Shown in pieces: positions 8,557 to 19,102 of a stretch of DNA of 32,888 nucleotides (position 1 is the first letter of the stretch; each line of letters opens with the position of its first letter). The notes beneath the pieces are model-generated. The model ran no database searches, was not told where the DNA came from, and was given only the letters and a program-made list of their open reading frames with translations. Source of the stretch: Gammaproteobacteria bacterium (GTDB lineage Bacteria > Pseudomonadota > Gammaproteobacteria > GCA-2400775); contig JAADIY010000006.1 of assembly GCA_013151045.1 (NCBI GenBank), forward strand, positions 1 to 32,888. Reading direction: 5' to 3'. The translations under genes were made by a program, and so were the position numbers.

Positions 8557-10991
8557 AATAGCTGGTCTGGAATGCCGCTCTTAGACGATGCCCCGTTGCC
8601 GTTTTTGTCTGGGCGAGTGTTTGAGTTAGATCCAGTAAATGAGGGAGTTTGCTGGTTTTCCGGTTGTTTTTCTGGTACGAACTGAGCGCGAAATGTTTCG
8701 AAAATAGCGCCTTTATGTCCTGGCCCTACTGACAAGCCAGTTTCGCTGTCAATACGTACTGTCACCATTCCATCAGGTCTAGGCAATGGTTTTTCTGGAT
8801 ACATTGGTAGAGCGGTTTCCATGAAGCGAATCCACATAGGTAGCGCGGCGCTAGCGCCGGTTTCTCTTGGGCCTAGGGGCCTAGAATCATCAAAGCCAAC
8901 CCAAGTGATGGCGACAATATCTTGGTTGAAGCCTGAAAACCAAGCATCGCGTTGATCGTTAGTTGTGCCTGTTTTACCGCCGATGTCGCCACGTTTGAGT
9001 GATTTAGCTCGAGTGCCGGTGCCGCGACGTATGACGTCGCGTAATAGTTGATTCATTAAGTAAATATTTTGTTGGTTGATAGCGCGTGGTGCTAGCTTCG
9101 GTGTATCTACTGTGTCGTTCGGCAGTGATTCTGTTGCTATTTTTTCATCAATTTGTTTCTGTTCGCATTCCAGGCAAGCAATTGCAGGTTCTGCCTGAAA
9201 AATGACTTCGCCGCTCATATTTTCTATGCGTTCTATAAGGTAAGGTGTCGTTGCAAAACCGCCGTTAGCGAGCACCATATAACCATTGGCTAATTCGAGC
9301 GGTGTTAACGATAAACTCCCGAGTGATAGGGAGAGGTCACGTGGTAATTTGTTTTTGTCAAAACCAAAACGTTGAGCATGGTTAATAGCGTGGTTGATGC
9401 CTATGCTGCGTAACAATCTTATTGATACGAGATTGCGCGAATTGCGTAATGCTACGCGAAGACGGGTAGGGCCGTAAAATCTATTACCATAGTTTTCAGG
9501 GCGCCAAGCATTTTCGAGTCCGGCATCATCAAATACTACAGGCGCATCGTTGATCAGCGATGCAGAGGTATAACCTTTTTCCAGTGCAGCTGAGTAAATG
9601 AAAGGTTTAAAGCTTGAACCAGTTTGGCGTTGTGCCTGGGTGGCACGGTTAAACTTACTATGATTAAAATCAAAGCCACCGACGAGTGCTTTAATTGCGC
9701 CAGTATTAGGGTCGGGTGCGATGATGGCGCCTTCTACATCGGGTATTTGTGCGAGAGACCAACTGCCCGTAGAGTTCTGCGCGACACGAACTACATCGCC
9801 GACTTTGAGAATATCGGTTACGGATTGTAGTGCTGGGCCGCGTTTGGTTTCATCGATATAGGCGCGGGCCCATTTAATTTCTGCCCATTCAATATCAACT
9901 AAAAATTCGTCATCTAGGCGAACAGTTAATTTTTTTTCTTCGGCGACGATCACAACCGCTGGATATAAATCACCAATAATAGGTAACTTAGGATTTTGGT
10001 CGAACTGATCGGGCAATAAGGTAAGCTCGGGCCCACGATAACCATGGCGTTTGTCGTAGGCAATGAGATTTTCGCGTAGCGCTTTTTGAGCAGCGATCTG
10101 CAGTGCGGAGTTAAGGGTTGTGTAGACTTTGTAACCTTTATTATAGAGTTCGTTACCAAACTGTTCGTACATGTCTTGACGAACCATTTCAGCAACATAA
10201 TCGGCATTCAGTTCTACCTGTGTCTTATGGCTGGTTGCGGTAATAGGTGTGTTGTATGCCTCTTTATGTTCTTGTTTTGAAATTAAACTTAGTAGAAGCA
10301 TGCGATCTAGTACAAGATTGCGTCGTTTAAGGGCGCGTGGCGGATTGGTAATGGGATTAGTCGTTGATGGCGCTTTGGGTAAGCCAGCTATCATTGCCAT
10401 TTGCGCTAGAGTGAGTTTATTGAGTTTGGCACCGTAATATACTTGTGCTGCAGCGGCGATACCGTAAGCGCGTTGACCAAGAAATATTTTGTTCAAATAT
10501 AGTGTAAGGATTTCTTCTTTTTGTAGTTCTCGTTCTATTTTTAAGGCAAGAAGAATCTCGTTAAGCTTGCGTAGATAAGACTTTTCATTGCTGAGGAAGA
10601 AGTTGCGGGCTAGCTGCATGGTAATAGTGCTACCGCCCTGACGTTTTTTCCCTGTACGAATAAGCCCGACTACCGCGCGCATAAGAGCCTTGATATCCAC
10701 GCCGTTGTGGCTAAAGAACTCATCGTCTTCTATGGCAATAAAAGCGTTGCGCATTGCTTCAGGAATTTCTTCGTAGCGCACTGGAGAACGTTTGGTTTCA
10801 CCGAACTCAGCGATTAACGCGCCGTCAGCAGAATAGACGCGCATAGGCACTTGTAATTCGACGGTTCTCAACGTTTCTGGGTTGGGTAATTGCGGAATTA
10901 AATAGTAATAAACCGCAGCCGATACAAGCATTGTAGATATTGTTGTTAGTAGGGCGCTATAAAAACCGAATTTAATAAATTTACGCAGCAT
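8553..10991 (-). CDS. mrcA: Penicillin-binding protein 1A, bifunctional transglycosylase/transpeptidase
   Basis: Class A PBP that polymerises glycan strands and cross-links peptides in the periplasm, anchored in the inner membrane. The 812 residues comprise a short cytoplasmic end, one membrane helix at about 8-31, a GT51 glycosyltransferase domain with EDDEFFSH (catalytic Glu88) and [12 protein letters not shown], an OB-like insert typical of PBP1A, and a transpeptidase domain with SSFK (nucleophile Ser459), SRN at 518-520 and KTGTT at 673-677. A disordered Gln/Asn/Ser-rich tail ends the protein. It is divergent from pilM, as in pseudomonads where it is also called ponA, and convergent with gltA. 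The start ATG is at 10991 (minus strand). Confidence 0.97.
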   Translation of the reverse strand: MLRKFIKFGFYSALLTTISTMLVSAAVYYYLIPQLPNPETLRTVELQVPMRVYSADGALIAEFGETKRSPVRYEEIPEAMRNAFIAIEDDEFFSHNGVDIKALMRAVVGLIRTGKKRQGGSTITMQLARNFFLSNEKSYLRKLNEILLALKIERELQKEEILTLYLNKIFLGQRAYGIAAAAQVYYGAKLNKLTLAQMAMIAGLPKAPSTTNPITNPPRALKRRNLVLDRMLLLSLISKQEHKEAYNTPITATSHKTQVELNADYVAEMVRQDMYEQFGNELYNKGYKVYTTLNSALQIAAQKALRENLIAYDKRHGYRGPELTLLPDQFDQNPKLPIIGDLYPAVVIVAEEKKLTVRLDDEFLVDIEWAEIKWARAYIDETKRGPALQSVTDILKVGDVVRVAQNSTGSWSLAQIPDVEGAIIAPDPNTGAIKALVGGFDFNHSKFNRATQAQRQTGSSFKPFIYSAALEKGYTSASLINDAPVVFDDAGLENAWRPENYGNRFYGPTRLRVALRNSRNLVSIRLLRSIGINHAINHAQRFGFDKNKLPRDLSLSLGSLSLTPLELANGYMVLANGGFATTPYLIERIENMSGEVIFQAEPAIACLECEQKQIDEKIATESLPNDTVDTPKLAPRAINQQNIYLMNQLLRDVIRRGTGTRAKSLKRGDIGGKTGTTNDQRDAWFSGFNQDIVAITWVGFDDSRPLGPRETGASAALPMWIRFMETALPMYPEKPLPRPDGMVTVRIDSETGLSVGPGHKGAIFETFRAQFVPEKQPENQQTPSFTGSNSNTRPDKNGNGASSKSGIPDQLF

Positions 10992-11043
10992 ATTTGCAAT
11001 AAAGCCTAACTGTGACCTATGTCATAGAGTAAAACTAAGGAAT

Positions 11044-11109
11044 AGTATAAATTTTCCGATAATGTCAGGGGAATAGTGTTTTACCTGACACTTATGTTGC
11101 ACTATAGTT
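11044..11109. promoter_or_regulatory. Symmetric divergent control region between mrcA and pilM
   Basis: A perfect 7-base inverted repeat TGTCAGG (11063-11069) / CCTGACA (11084-11090) is separated by 14 bases, so the half-sites lie about two helical turns apart. Reading outward, each half-site contains CTGACA followed, after 13 bases in both directions, by a -10-like hexamer: TATAGT (11104-11109) toward pilM and TATACT (11049-11044, minus strand) toward mrcA. Thirteen bases is short for a sigma70 spacer, so CTGACA is more likely a regulator half-site than a true -35. The arrangement suggests one regulator controlling both genes; this is inference. Confidence 0.4.
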
Positions 11110-11157
11110 GCGCTTGAGTGCAGTTGTATGATATCGAGCGTTAACCATAACATTTAT

Positions 11158-12226
<1,069 letters not shown>

Positions 12227-12227
<1 letters not shown>

Positions 12228-12790
12228 TGACACGTATTAATCTTCTCCCTTGGCGTGAGATGCGGCGAGCTGAACAACGTCGACAATTTACCTCGACGAT
12301 GCTTGGTGCGGTAGTTGTGATGGTTGGCGTTATAGTATTGGTTCATATCAACCTCTCTGGCCAAATTGGCGCTCAAGAGTCTCGTAATAGTTATTTGGAT
12401 CAACAAATTGCACTTGTCGATAAGGAAATTGCAGAGATAAAGGGGCTTGAGCAGGAAAAAGAAAAACTGTTAGCGCGAATGAATGTGATACAAGAGCTGC
12501 AAAGTCGCCGTCCACAGATTGTACGTCTATTTGATGATATTCCTAGATTATTGCCAGACGGTGCCTATTTAAGCAGTATTGAGCAATCTGGTCAGCAGAT
12601 ACTGATGCAGGGTTTAGCGCAATCTAACTCAAGGGTCTCGTCTTTGATGCGTAATGTCGATAGTTCAGATTGGTTACAGATACCGAAGCTAGATGTTATT
12701 GAGAATACTGGCGATAAAGAAAGCGGCCGCAGTTTTCGGCTTAGAGCTACGCAAGTTCAGTTAGTCAAAACTGATGAAGAGGATGCCTAA
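12227..12790 (+). CDS. pilN: Type IV pilus assembly protein PilN
   Basis: Bitopic inner-membrane protein that forms a heterodimer with PilO. The short cytoplasmic end begins MTRINLLPWREMRR; the INLLPWR motif is the PilM-binding sequence of the family. A membrane helix spans about residues 24-44, followed by a coiled coil (about 48-85, rich in Glu/Lys) and a periplasmic ferredoxin-like domain. Length is 187 residues. Both ends overlap neighbours by one base in TAATG, showing tight coupling within the operon. Confidence 0.95.
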
Positions 12791-13383
12791 TGGCGACTAA
12801 TTTTTCAGATTTAGCAAATCTTGATTTTAGCGATGTTTCAGGTTGGCCCGGTATTGCTAAAGCGATTGCAATTATTGCTGTTTGTGTGGCGGTGTTGGGT
12901 GCTGGCTATTGGTTTGATACGCAACATCAGCTTGCAGAGTTGGAGCGCTCCAAAGCTAAAGAACCTGAGTTAAAGCAAACTTTCGAGCGTAAGCAAAACA
13001 AAGCAGCTAACCTTGATGCTTATCGTGAACAAAAAGTTGAAATGGAACAATCTTTTGGCGCCATGTTGAGGCAGTTGCCGAGTAAAACAGAAGTAGCCGA
13101 GTTATTGGTCGATATTTCTCAAGCGGGGATTGCCAATGGCTTAAATTTCGAGTTATTCAAGCCGGCTGGCGAAGTACCTATTGAGTTTTATGAAGAGTTA
13201 CCAATTAAAATACGTGTCACAGGTTCTTATCATGAGTTTGGGCAGTTTGTTAGTGATGTTGCCGCCTTACCAAGAATTGTCACACTAGATAATTTTTCGA
13301 TTAAAGGGGGCGATGACAATAATCTTACTATGGAAGTAACAGCCAAGACCTACCGTTATATTGATGACGAGGTGGTGGAATAG
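12790..13383 (+). CDS. pilO: Type IV pilus assembly protein PilO
   Basis: Partner of PilN in the periplasmic alignment complex between the inner-membrane platform and the secretin. The 197 residues have a cytoplasmic end of about 20 residues, a membrane helix at about 23-43, a coiled coil at about 50-85 and a C-terminal domain containing the family stretch LPSKTEVAELLVDISQAG and FYEELPIKIRVTGSYHE. It starts within the pilN stop and ends 2 bases before pilP. Confidence 0.95.
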   Translation: MATNFSDLANLDFSDVSGWPGIAKAIAIIAVCVAVLGAGYWFDTQHQLAELERSKAKEPELKQTFERKQNKAANLDAYREQKVEMEQSFGAMLRQLPSKTEVAELLVDISQAGIANGLNFELFKPAGEVPIEFYEELPIKIRVTGSYHEFGQFVSDVAALPRIVTLDNFSIKGGDDNNLTMEVTAKTYRYIDDEVVE

Positions 13384-13385
13384 TT

Positions 13386-13958
13386 ATGGGTAAGACTTTA
13401 TCTCATTTGTCTAGATCAGTGGCCTTGGTGTCTGCTTTGTTGATTGCTGGTTGTGGTGGTGATGGAGATACTACGGATCTTCAGAGCTATGTCACACAAG
13501 TTAAAGGCCAACAAAAAGGCCGAATAGAGCCATTGCCTGAGTTTACGCCTTTTGAAACGTTTGCTTATGATGCTGTATCGCTGAAAGATCCGTTTGCTGC
13601 ATGGGTGACCGAACGTGCGCCTGAACCGATTATTACAGAAAACGGTGAAGTAAGGCAGGTTGCTAGGCCGCGTGGGATTAGTCCCGATTTTGACCGGCGT
13701 AAAGAACTATTAGAACAATATCCGATTGATTCCTTAAATATGTTGGGCACTTTAGATTTGGATAACGTGTTATGGGCGATTATTAGTGACCCCGATAATA
13801 TTGTGCACCGCGTCAAAGTAGGAAATTATATTGGCCAAAATTTCGGCAAAGTTGTCGATGTGAGAGAAGACCAATTAAATTTGCGAGAATTGGTTGTTGA
13901 TGGTTTGGGTGATTGGCAGGTACGTGAAGCCAGTTTAGCTCTTGCCGAAGCACCTTGA
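13386..13958 (+). CDS. pilP: Type IV pilus assembly lipoprotein PilP
   Basis: Lipoprotein that joins the PilN/PilO dimer to the periplasmic domains of PilQ. The lipoprotein signal ends in LIAGC with lipidated Cys23. The remaining 168 residues include a Pro-rich linker (EPLPEFTPFETF), the YDAVSLKDPF motif that contacts PilO, and the beta-sandwich segment (LDNVLWAIISDPDNIVHRVKVGNYIG) that docks on PilQ. The 190-residue length is typical of PilP. Starts 2 bases after pilO; pilQ follows after 18 bases. Confidence 0.95.
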   Translation: MGKTLSHLSRSVALVSALLIAGCGGDGDTTDLQSYVTQVKGQQKGRIEPLPEFTPFETFAYDAVSLKDPFAAWVTERAPEPIITENGEVRQVARPRGISPDFDRRKELLEQYPIDSLNMLGTLDLDNVLWAIISDPDNIVHRVKVGNYIGQNFGKVVDVREDQLNLRELVVDGLGDWQVREASLALAEAP

Positions 13959-13976
13959 TCCCTTGAGGGTAGTTAA

Positions 13977-16100
13977 ATGAAAATTATAAAACAGGCTAAG
14001 ATTGCACGTACCATGGGGCGCAATCTAAAACGGTTTATCACCATGCTGGTGCCTATTACTACCTTGTTATTTGCAGGCGGTGTAATGGCAGCAGATCGTG
14101 TGCTTGAAGACATATCGTTTTCCTCTCTCTCTGGTGATCGAGTGCAAATTAAGTTGACCACTGATAGCGCTATGCCTCAACCATTGAGCTTCACTATAGA
14201 TAATCCCGCACGTATTGCCATTGATTTGGTTGATACCTCGAGCAATCTAAAATCAAAGTCGCTGCCCATTAATGTCGGTGTTGCTAAGAGCGCGACGACA
14301 ATCGAGGCTGGAGGCCGCACGCGTGTCGTACTAAACCTAGCTGAAATGGTTGTATATGATTTAGATGTACAAGGTAGTGACGTTATTATTACCTTGGGTG
14401 GTATTGGTGACAGCAATGCTTTAATTGCTACGTCTTCTGCGCGCTTCAACTCTGTTGCTGCTGAAGTGACAAATGTAGATTTTCGTCGTGGTGCCGCTGG
14501 TGAGGGTATTGTTGTTGTTGAAGTTTCTGACCCTGCTGTGACTTTCGATGTGCGCGAAGAGGGTGGAAAAATAATCGTTGATTTTATTGATGTTTCTTTA
14601 CCGCAAAGCTTAGCCCAACGTTTTGACGTTATCGATTTTGCTACACCTGTGCAAACTATTGATACGACATCGGCTGGCAGTAATGTACGGATGGTGATTT
14701 CTGCTAAAGGTTTTTATGAGCATTTGGCTTATCAGTCTGACAAAGTGTTTTCTGTGCAAGTCACGGAAGTGTCATCACAAGCAAAGAAAGAAGAGCTGCA
14801 AAAAGAGCGTTTTGGCTATACAGGTAAGCGTCTTTCTTTAAATTTCCAAGATGTGCCTGTTCGTGCGGTATTGCAGTTGATTGCTGATTTTACTGATCTT
14901 AATATGGTGGCTAGTGATACGGTTGATGGCAGCATTACTTTGCGTTTGCGTAATGTTCCTTGGGACCAAGCATTAGACATTATTCTTAAAACAAAGGGTT
15001 TGGCTAAACGCCAATCCGGCAATGTTATTTTAGTCGGCCCAGCTGATGAAATTTTGGCTCGAGAGCAACAAGAGCTTGAGTCTAAACAGCAAATTGCAGA
15101 ACTTGCACCGATACGTTCTGAATTAATCCAGATAAATTATGCTAAAGCCAATGATATAGCTGCATTGTTACAAGGTGATAGCTCTTCGTTGTTGTCTGAG
15201 CGCGGTGCTGTTTCTGTTGATGAGCGCACAAACACTTTACTTGTAAATGATACGGCTGATAAGTTGGAGGATATTCGTAAATTACTGCTATCGCTAGATA
15301 TTCCTATTCGTCAGGTACTAATTGAGTCTCGTATAGTCGTTGCTAATGATGATTTCAGCAAAGAATTGGGCGCACGATTTGGCTTTACACAGGATGTTAG
15401 TGATTTTTTCAGTAATGGTTCTGGTGGTCTGCTTAGTGGCGGTGGTTTGAATTCTTTTACTACTGCAACAGATGATGATCTTGAGCCAGGAGAGAGATTT
15501 ATTGGTGATGGATTAAATTCTGATCTAGGTATCAGCGGCCCCCAGTTTGGTTCATTTGGGATTAGTTTTGCGAGATTGCCAACAGGAACACTAATTGATT
15601 TAGAGTTGACTGCAATGCAAGCGGAAAGCCGTGGTGAAGTTGTTTCTTCTCCTAAGGTAGTGACTGCTAATCAGCAGGAAGCATTAATTGAGCAAGGTAC
15701 TGAAATACCTTTCCAAGAGGCGACATCAAGTGGTGCCACTGCAATTTCTTTTAAGAGCGCGGTTTTGAGTTTAAGGGTAACACCTCAAATTACCCCTGAT
15801 GATCGTATTATCATGGACTTGAATGTTAAGAATGATAGTGTTGGCCAGATTTTCTTTGGTGTGCCAAGCATTGATACTAATGAAGTGCAGACGCAAGTAT
15901 TGGTGGACAATGGTGAAACTATTGTGCTTGGCGGCATTTTTCAGGAAGAGACCAATGTTGGTCGTGATAAAGTTCCTTTCTTTGGTGATTTGCCAGTTGT
16001 CGGCCGTTTATTTCGGCGAGATCTAAATCAGCATGATAAAGAAGAGCTATTGATTTTTATTACACCTAAAATCCTTAAAGACGGTCTAAGCACCCTCTGA
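13977..16100 (+). CDS. pilQ: Type IV pilus secretin PilQ
   Basis: Outer-membrane channel through which the pilus passes. The 707 residues show a long N-region signal peptide (cleavage near GVMA-AD at about 38-39), two AMIN domains (about 45-140 and 150-265) that bind peptidoglycan, a secretin/TonB short N-terminal domain (about 285-350, GKRLSLNFQDVPVRAVLQL), an N1 (secretin_N) domain (about 370-440) and the beta-barrel secretin domain, ending in VPFFGDLPVVGRLFRRD and a C-terminal region ILKDGLSTL. GAGGG spaced 7 bases from ATG 13977 supports the start; Met13 is an alternative. Last gene of pilMNOPQ. Confidence 0.96.
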   Translation: MKIIKQAKIARTMGRNLKRFITMLVPITTLLFAGGVMAADRVLEDISFSSLSGDRVQIKLTTDSAMPQPLSFTIDNPARIAIDLVDTSSNLKSKSLPINVGVAKSATTIEAGGRTRVVLNLAEMVVYDLDVQGSDVIITLGGIGDSNALIATSSARFNSVAAEVTNVDFRRGAAGEGIVVVEVSDPAVTFDVREEGGKIIVDFIDVSLPQSLAQRFDVIDFATPVQTIDTTSAGSNVRMVISAKGFYEHLAYQSDKVFSVQVTEVSSQAKKEELQKERFGYTGKRLSLNFQDVPVRAVLQLIADFTDLNMVASDTVDGSITLRLRNVPWDQALDIILKTKGLAKRQSGNVILVGPADEILAREQQELESKQQIAELAPIRSELIQINYAKANDIAALLQGDSSSLLSERGAVSVDERTNTLLVNDTADKLEDIRKLLLSLDIPIRQVLIESRIVVANDDFSKELGARFGFTQDVSDFFSNGSGGLLSGGGLNSFTTATDDDLEPGERFIGDGLNSDLGISGPQFGSFGISFARLPTGTLIDLELTAMQAESRGEVVSSPKVVTANQQEALIEQGTEIPFQEATSSGATAISFKSAVLSLRVTPQITPDDRIIMDLNVKNDSVGQIFFGVPSIDTNEVQTQVLVDNGETIVLGGIFQEETNVGRDKVPFFGDLPVVGRLFRRDLNQHDKEELLIFITPKILKDGLSTL

Positions 16101-16121
16101 AAAACGTATAATCATCTTTTG

Positions 16122-16160
16122 ATAACGCACCGTAATACTTTACAGTGCGTTATTTATCAT
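16122..16160 (+). terminator. Probable terminator after pilQ
   Basis: ATAACGCAC (16122-16130) pairs perfectly with GTGCGTTAT (16145-16153). Inside, GTAA/TTAC extends the stem after one mismatch, leaving a 4-base loop TACT. The stem is followed by TTATCATT, a weak U-rich tail. It would separate pilMNOPQ from aroK. A TATACT at 16166-16171 just downstream may be the -10 of an aroK promoter, but no correctly spaced -35 is seen. Confidence 0.5.
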
Positions 16161-16197
16161 TACGGTATACTGCTGATAAATTAAATTATTTCTCAGT

Positions 16198-16743
16198 ATG
16201 TCGCGAAAATCCACTCAACAAAATATATTTTTGATTGGGCTTATGGGCTCAGGTAAAACGACTATTGGTCGTCAATTAGCTCGTGCCTGTAAGCTCAAAT
16301 TTATTGATAGCGATGCTGAAATTGTTGATCGTACCGGTGCCGAAATATCTTGGATTTTTGATATTGAAGGTGAAGAGGGCTTTCGTAAGCGCGAAGCTCT
16401 CGTTATTGAGGAATTAACTCTGGGCTCTGGTATGGTCTTGGCCACTGGTGGCGGGAGTGTATTAGATCCTGAAAACCGGCGAGTGCTGGCAACGCGTGGA
16501 ATTGTTGTATACATTTCAGCATCTCTAGATCAGCTATTTAAGCGCACGTCAAAAGATCAGAGTCGGCCACTACTCAATCATGATAATCCGAAAGAAGTCT
16601 TAAGGGCTTTGCAGCTAGAGCGCGACCCGCTCTATAGAGAAATAGCTGATGTGGTTATCGAAACGGATCATTGTACGGTGAATCAAGCGGTTAAACAGAT
16701 TCGCAAGCAAATACAAGCGTTGACAGCTATAGGCCATAGCTAA
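16198..16743 (+). CDS. aroK: Shikimate kinase
   Basis: Phosphorylates shikimate at the 3-hydroxyl using ATP, step five of chorismate synthesis. The 181 residues carry the P-loop GLMGSGKT at 14-21, shikimate-binding Asp39 (DSDAEI), Arg63 (GFRKRE) and the GGG at 84-86, and the lid segment DQSRPLL. The start ATG lacks a clear Shine-Dalgarno (upstream is ATTATTTCTCAGT). The neighbour aroB follows after 68 bases, the usual aroKB pairing; the gap contains a TATAAT at 16777-16782 without a matching -35. Confidence 0.96.
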   Translation: MSRKSTQQNIFLIGLMGSGKTTIGRQLARACKLKFIDSDAEIVDRTGAEISWIFDIEGEEGFRKREALVIEELTLGSGMVLATGGGSVLDPENRRVLATRGIVVYISASLDQLFKRTSKDQSRPLLNHDNPKEVLRALQLERDPLYREIADVVIETDHCTVNQAVKQIRKQIQALTAIGHS

Positions 16744-16811
16744 TCCATTTTCTGGCCACCTTGGCAAGATGCCGCGTATAATTAACATTTACTTGGTTTC
16801 GACGTAATTGC

Positions 16812-17894
16812 ATGAAAACCCTAACAGTTGATCTTGGTAGTCGCAGCTATCCTATTTACATTGGCAAAAACTTATTAACGAATGGCTCGTTATTGTCTCC
16901 CCATATTGCTAGCAAACAAGTACTGATTGTTAGCAATGATACGGTCGCACCTATTTATCTCGATACATTGTTAACGACATTAGAAGGATATCTGTGTCAT
17001 AGCGTCGTGCTCCAGGATGGGGAACAATATAAATCACTAGAGACGTTGAACCAAATATTTGATTCGGCGCTGAGCAATAGACTTAATCGTCAGCTCACAA
17101 TTATTGCCTTGGGTGGAGGGGTGATTGGCGATATGGCTGGCTTCGCAGCCTCGTGTTATCAGCGCGGTGTAAACTTTATTCAGATCCCGACAACATTACT
17201 GTCACAGGTGGATTCTTCGGTCGGTGGTAAAACCGCAGTCAATCATCCTTTAGGTAAAAATATGATTGGTGCATTTTATCAGCCTCAATGTGTATTGGTT
17301 GATACGAGAACGCTGGATACTTTGCCTGAGCGTGAGCTCAGTGCTGGACTTGCAGAAGTGATCAAATATGGTGTTATTCGCGATACTGAATTTTTTGATT
17401 GGTTAGAAAAAAATATGGATGCGTTGTTACAGCGCGATAATGATGCACTTTCTTATGCTATCGAAGTTTCCTGTCGTAATAAAGCTGAAATTGTTGAGCA
17501 AGATGAACGCGAGAATGGCATACGTGCTTTGCTTAATTTAGGCCATACGTTTGGTCATGCAATAGAGACAAGTTGTGGTTATGGGGTTTGGCTTCATGGC
17601 GAGGCAGTTGGTGCGGGGATGTGTATGGCGGCAGATTTATCTTATCAGCTTGGTTGGTTAGCGCGAGAAGATAAAGGTAGAATCATTGCGTTAATAGATA
17701 AGGCAAAACTACCAATAAGCCCGCCAGGCTCAATGTCGGCAGCGCAATTTATGGATCTTATGGCGGTAGATAAAAAGGTGGAAGATGGTAAATTGCGATT
17801 AGTATTACTAAAAGCGTTAGGAGATGCCGTGACTACAGCGAATTTTGATAAGAACATTTTTAATCAATTTCTCGATGAGTGTTGTAGTGCTTAA
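16812..17894 (+). CDS. aroB: 3-dehydroquinate synthase
   Basis: Second shikimate-pathway enzyme; NAD- and metal-dependent cyclisation of DAHP to 3-dehydroquinate. The 360 residues show the NAD-binding [11 protein letters not shown] at 101-111, [19 protein letters not shown] at 126-144, and the metal ligands Glu182 (GLAEVIKYG), His245 (LGHTFGHA) and His262 (WLHGEAV). All match the positions known for E. coli AroB within two residues. It is followed after 28 bases by the dGTPase-like gene, so a polycistronic aroK-aroB-dgt-damX unit is likely. Confidence 0.97.
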   Translation: MKTLTVDLGSRSYPIYIGKNLLTNGSLLSPHIASKQVLIVSNDTVAPIYLDTLLTTLEGYLCHSVVLQDGEQYKSLETLNQIFDSALSNRLNRQLTIIALGGGVIGDMAGFAASCYQRGVNFIQIPTTLLSQVDSSVGGKTAVNHPLGKNMIGAFYQPQCVLVDTRTLDTLPERELSAGLAEVIKYGVIRDTEFFDWLEKNMDALLQRDNDALSYAIEVSCRNKAEIVEQDERENGIRALLNLGHTFGHAIETSCGYGVWLHGEAVGAGMCMAADLSYQLGWLAREDKGRIIALIDKAKLPISPPGSMSAAQFMDLMAVDKKVEDGKLRLVLLKALGDAVTTANFDKNIFNQFLDECCSA

Positions 17895-17922
17895 TCTATG
17901 TATTATTGTATAGTCAGATCAA

Positions 17923-19089
17923 ATGTCAATTGATGAGAAAGCACAGCTTGCTCCCTACGCATCACTAGCGGCCGAATCGCGAGGCCGTGAATATAACGAG
18001 AGTTCACCTTATCCACGTTCTGAGTATCAGCGTGATCGTGATCGCATTGTTCACTGTGGTGCATTTAGGCGGCTCGAATATAAAACCCAAGTTTTTGTAA
18101 ACCATGAAGGCGATATGTTTCGAACACGCCTTACTCACACTATTGAAGTCGCCCAAATAGCGCGATCTATAGCGCGCGCCTTGAAGCTGAATGAAGATCT
18201 TACCGAAGCGATCGCTTTAGCTCACGACCTAGGTCATACACCCTTCGGTCATGCAGGTCAGGATGCACTCAATGCTTGTATGCGAGAGCACGATGGATTC
18301 GAACATAATTTCCAATCTCTTCGGGTTGTAACATTGCTCGAGCAGCGTTATGCGGATTTTGATGGGCTGAATCTTACTTTCGAGTCTTGCGAAGGGATAT
18401 TGAAGCACTGTAGTAAAGAGAGTGCTAAAACTTTAGGGCCTATTGGCGAGCGCTTTTTAAATCGAGAGCAGCCGGGTTTAGAAGCGCAACTGGCCAATGC
18501 TGCTGACGAAATTGCCTATAACAATCACGATATTGATGATGGATTACGTGCCGGACTCATTACCATCGAACAGCTTTGTGAATTGCCAATATTTGCAGCG
18601 TATTATGAAGAGGTTGTTAGCGAGTATGCTAACTTGGCTAAGCGGCGGGTGATCCATGAAGTCATTCGTCGTATGATTAATGCTCAGGTTAATGATTTGA
18701 TTGCGACTAGCCAGGAATTGCTAAGTCAGTCAGCTGTTGATAGTGCAAATGCCGTTCGTCAATATGGCAAACCATTGATTCGTTATAGTGACTCTATGGC
18801 CGCGCTGAATCTTCAGTTGAAACGATTTTTACGTGAACAACTATATTGCCATTATCGTGTTAAACGCATGACGAATAAAGCAACGAAAGTGATTAGTGGT
18901 TTGTATGATGCGTTTATTAATGATCCACAGCTTTTGCCGACAAGTGCTTATGGTCTTGCCGAAGATGATAATCATAGGCATCATGAAAGTGCTACACCAA
19001 GGGTAGTCGCAGACTATATTGCTGGTATGACAGATCGTTTCGCCATAAAAGAATACTCGCGCATTTTTGATCCGCGTGAACTAACTTAG
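17923..19089 (+). CDS. Deoxyguanosinetriphosphate triphosphohydrolase-like protein (HD domain)
   Basis: HD-superfamily metal-dependent phosphohydrolase of the dGTPase family, which cleaves dNTPs to nucleosides and triphosphate. The 388-residue form is shorter than E. coli Dgt (about 505) and belongs to the type found widely outside enterics, whose physiological substrate is often unproven. Metal-site residues are visible: His72 (THTIEV), His101-Asp102 (LAHDLGHTPFGH) and the downstream Asp near 195 (ADEIAYNNHDIDDG). The opening RGREYNESSPYPRSEYQRDR is a family signature. It sits between aroB and damX, 28 bases after the former and 13 before the latter. Confidence 0.9.
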   Translation: MSIDEKAQLAPYASLAAESRGREYNESSPYPRSEYQRDRDRIVHCGAFRRLEYKTQVFVNHEGDMFRTRLTHTIEVAQIARSIARALKLNEDLTEAIALAHDLGHTPFGHAGQDALNACMREHDGFEHNFQSLRVVTLLEQRYADFDGLNLTFESCEGILKHCSKESAKTLGPIGERFLNREQPGLEAQLANAADEIAYNNHDIDDGLRAGLITIEQLCELPIFAAYYEEVVSEYANLAKRRVIHEVIRRMINAQVNDLIATSQELLSQSAVDSANAVRQYGKPLIRYSDSMAALNLQLKRFLREQLYCHYRVKRMTNKATKVISGLYDAFINDPQLLPTSAYGLAEDDNHRHHESATPRVVADYIAGMTDRFAIKEYSRIFDPRELT

Positions 19090-19102
19090 CGCCGTATCGA
19101 AG

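Noticed and set aside
16761-16782. A promoter TTGGCA...TATAAT between aroK and aroB
   Set aside because: The two hexamers are only 10 bases apart, too close for sigma70; the TATAAT has no partner at 16-18 bases.
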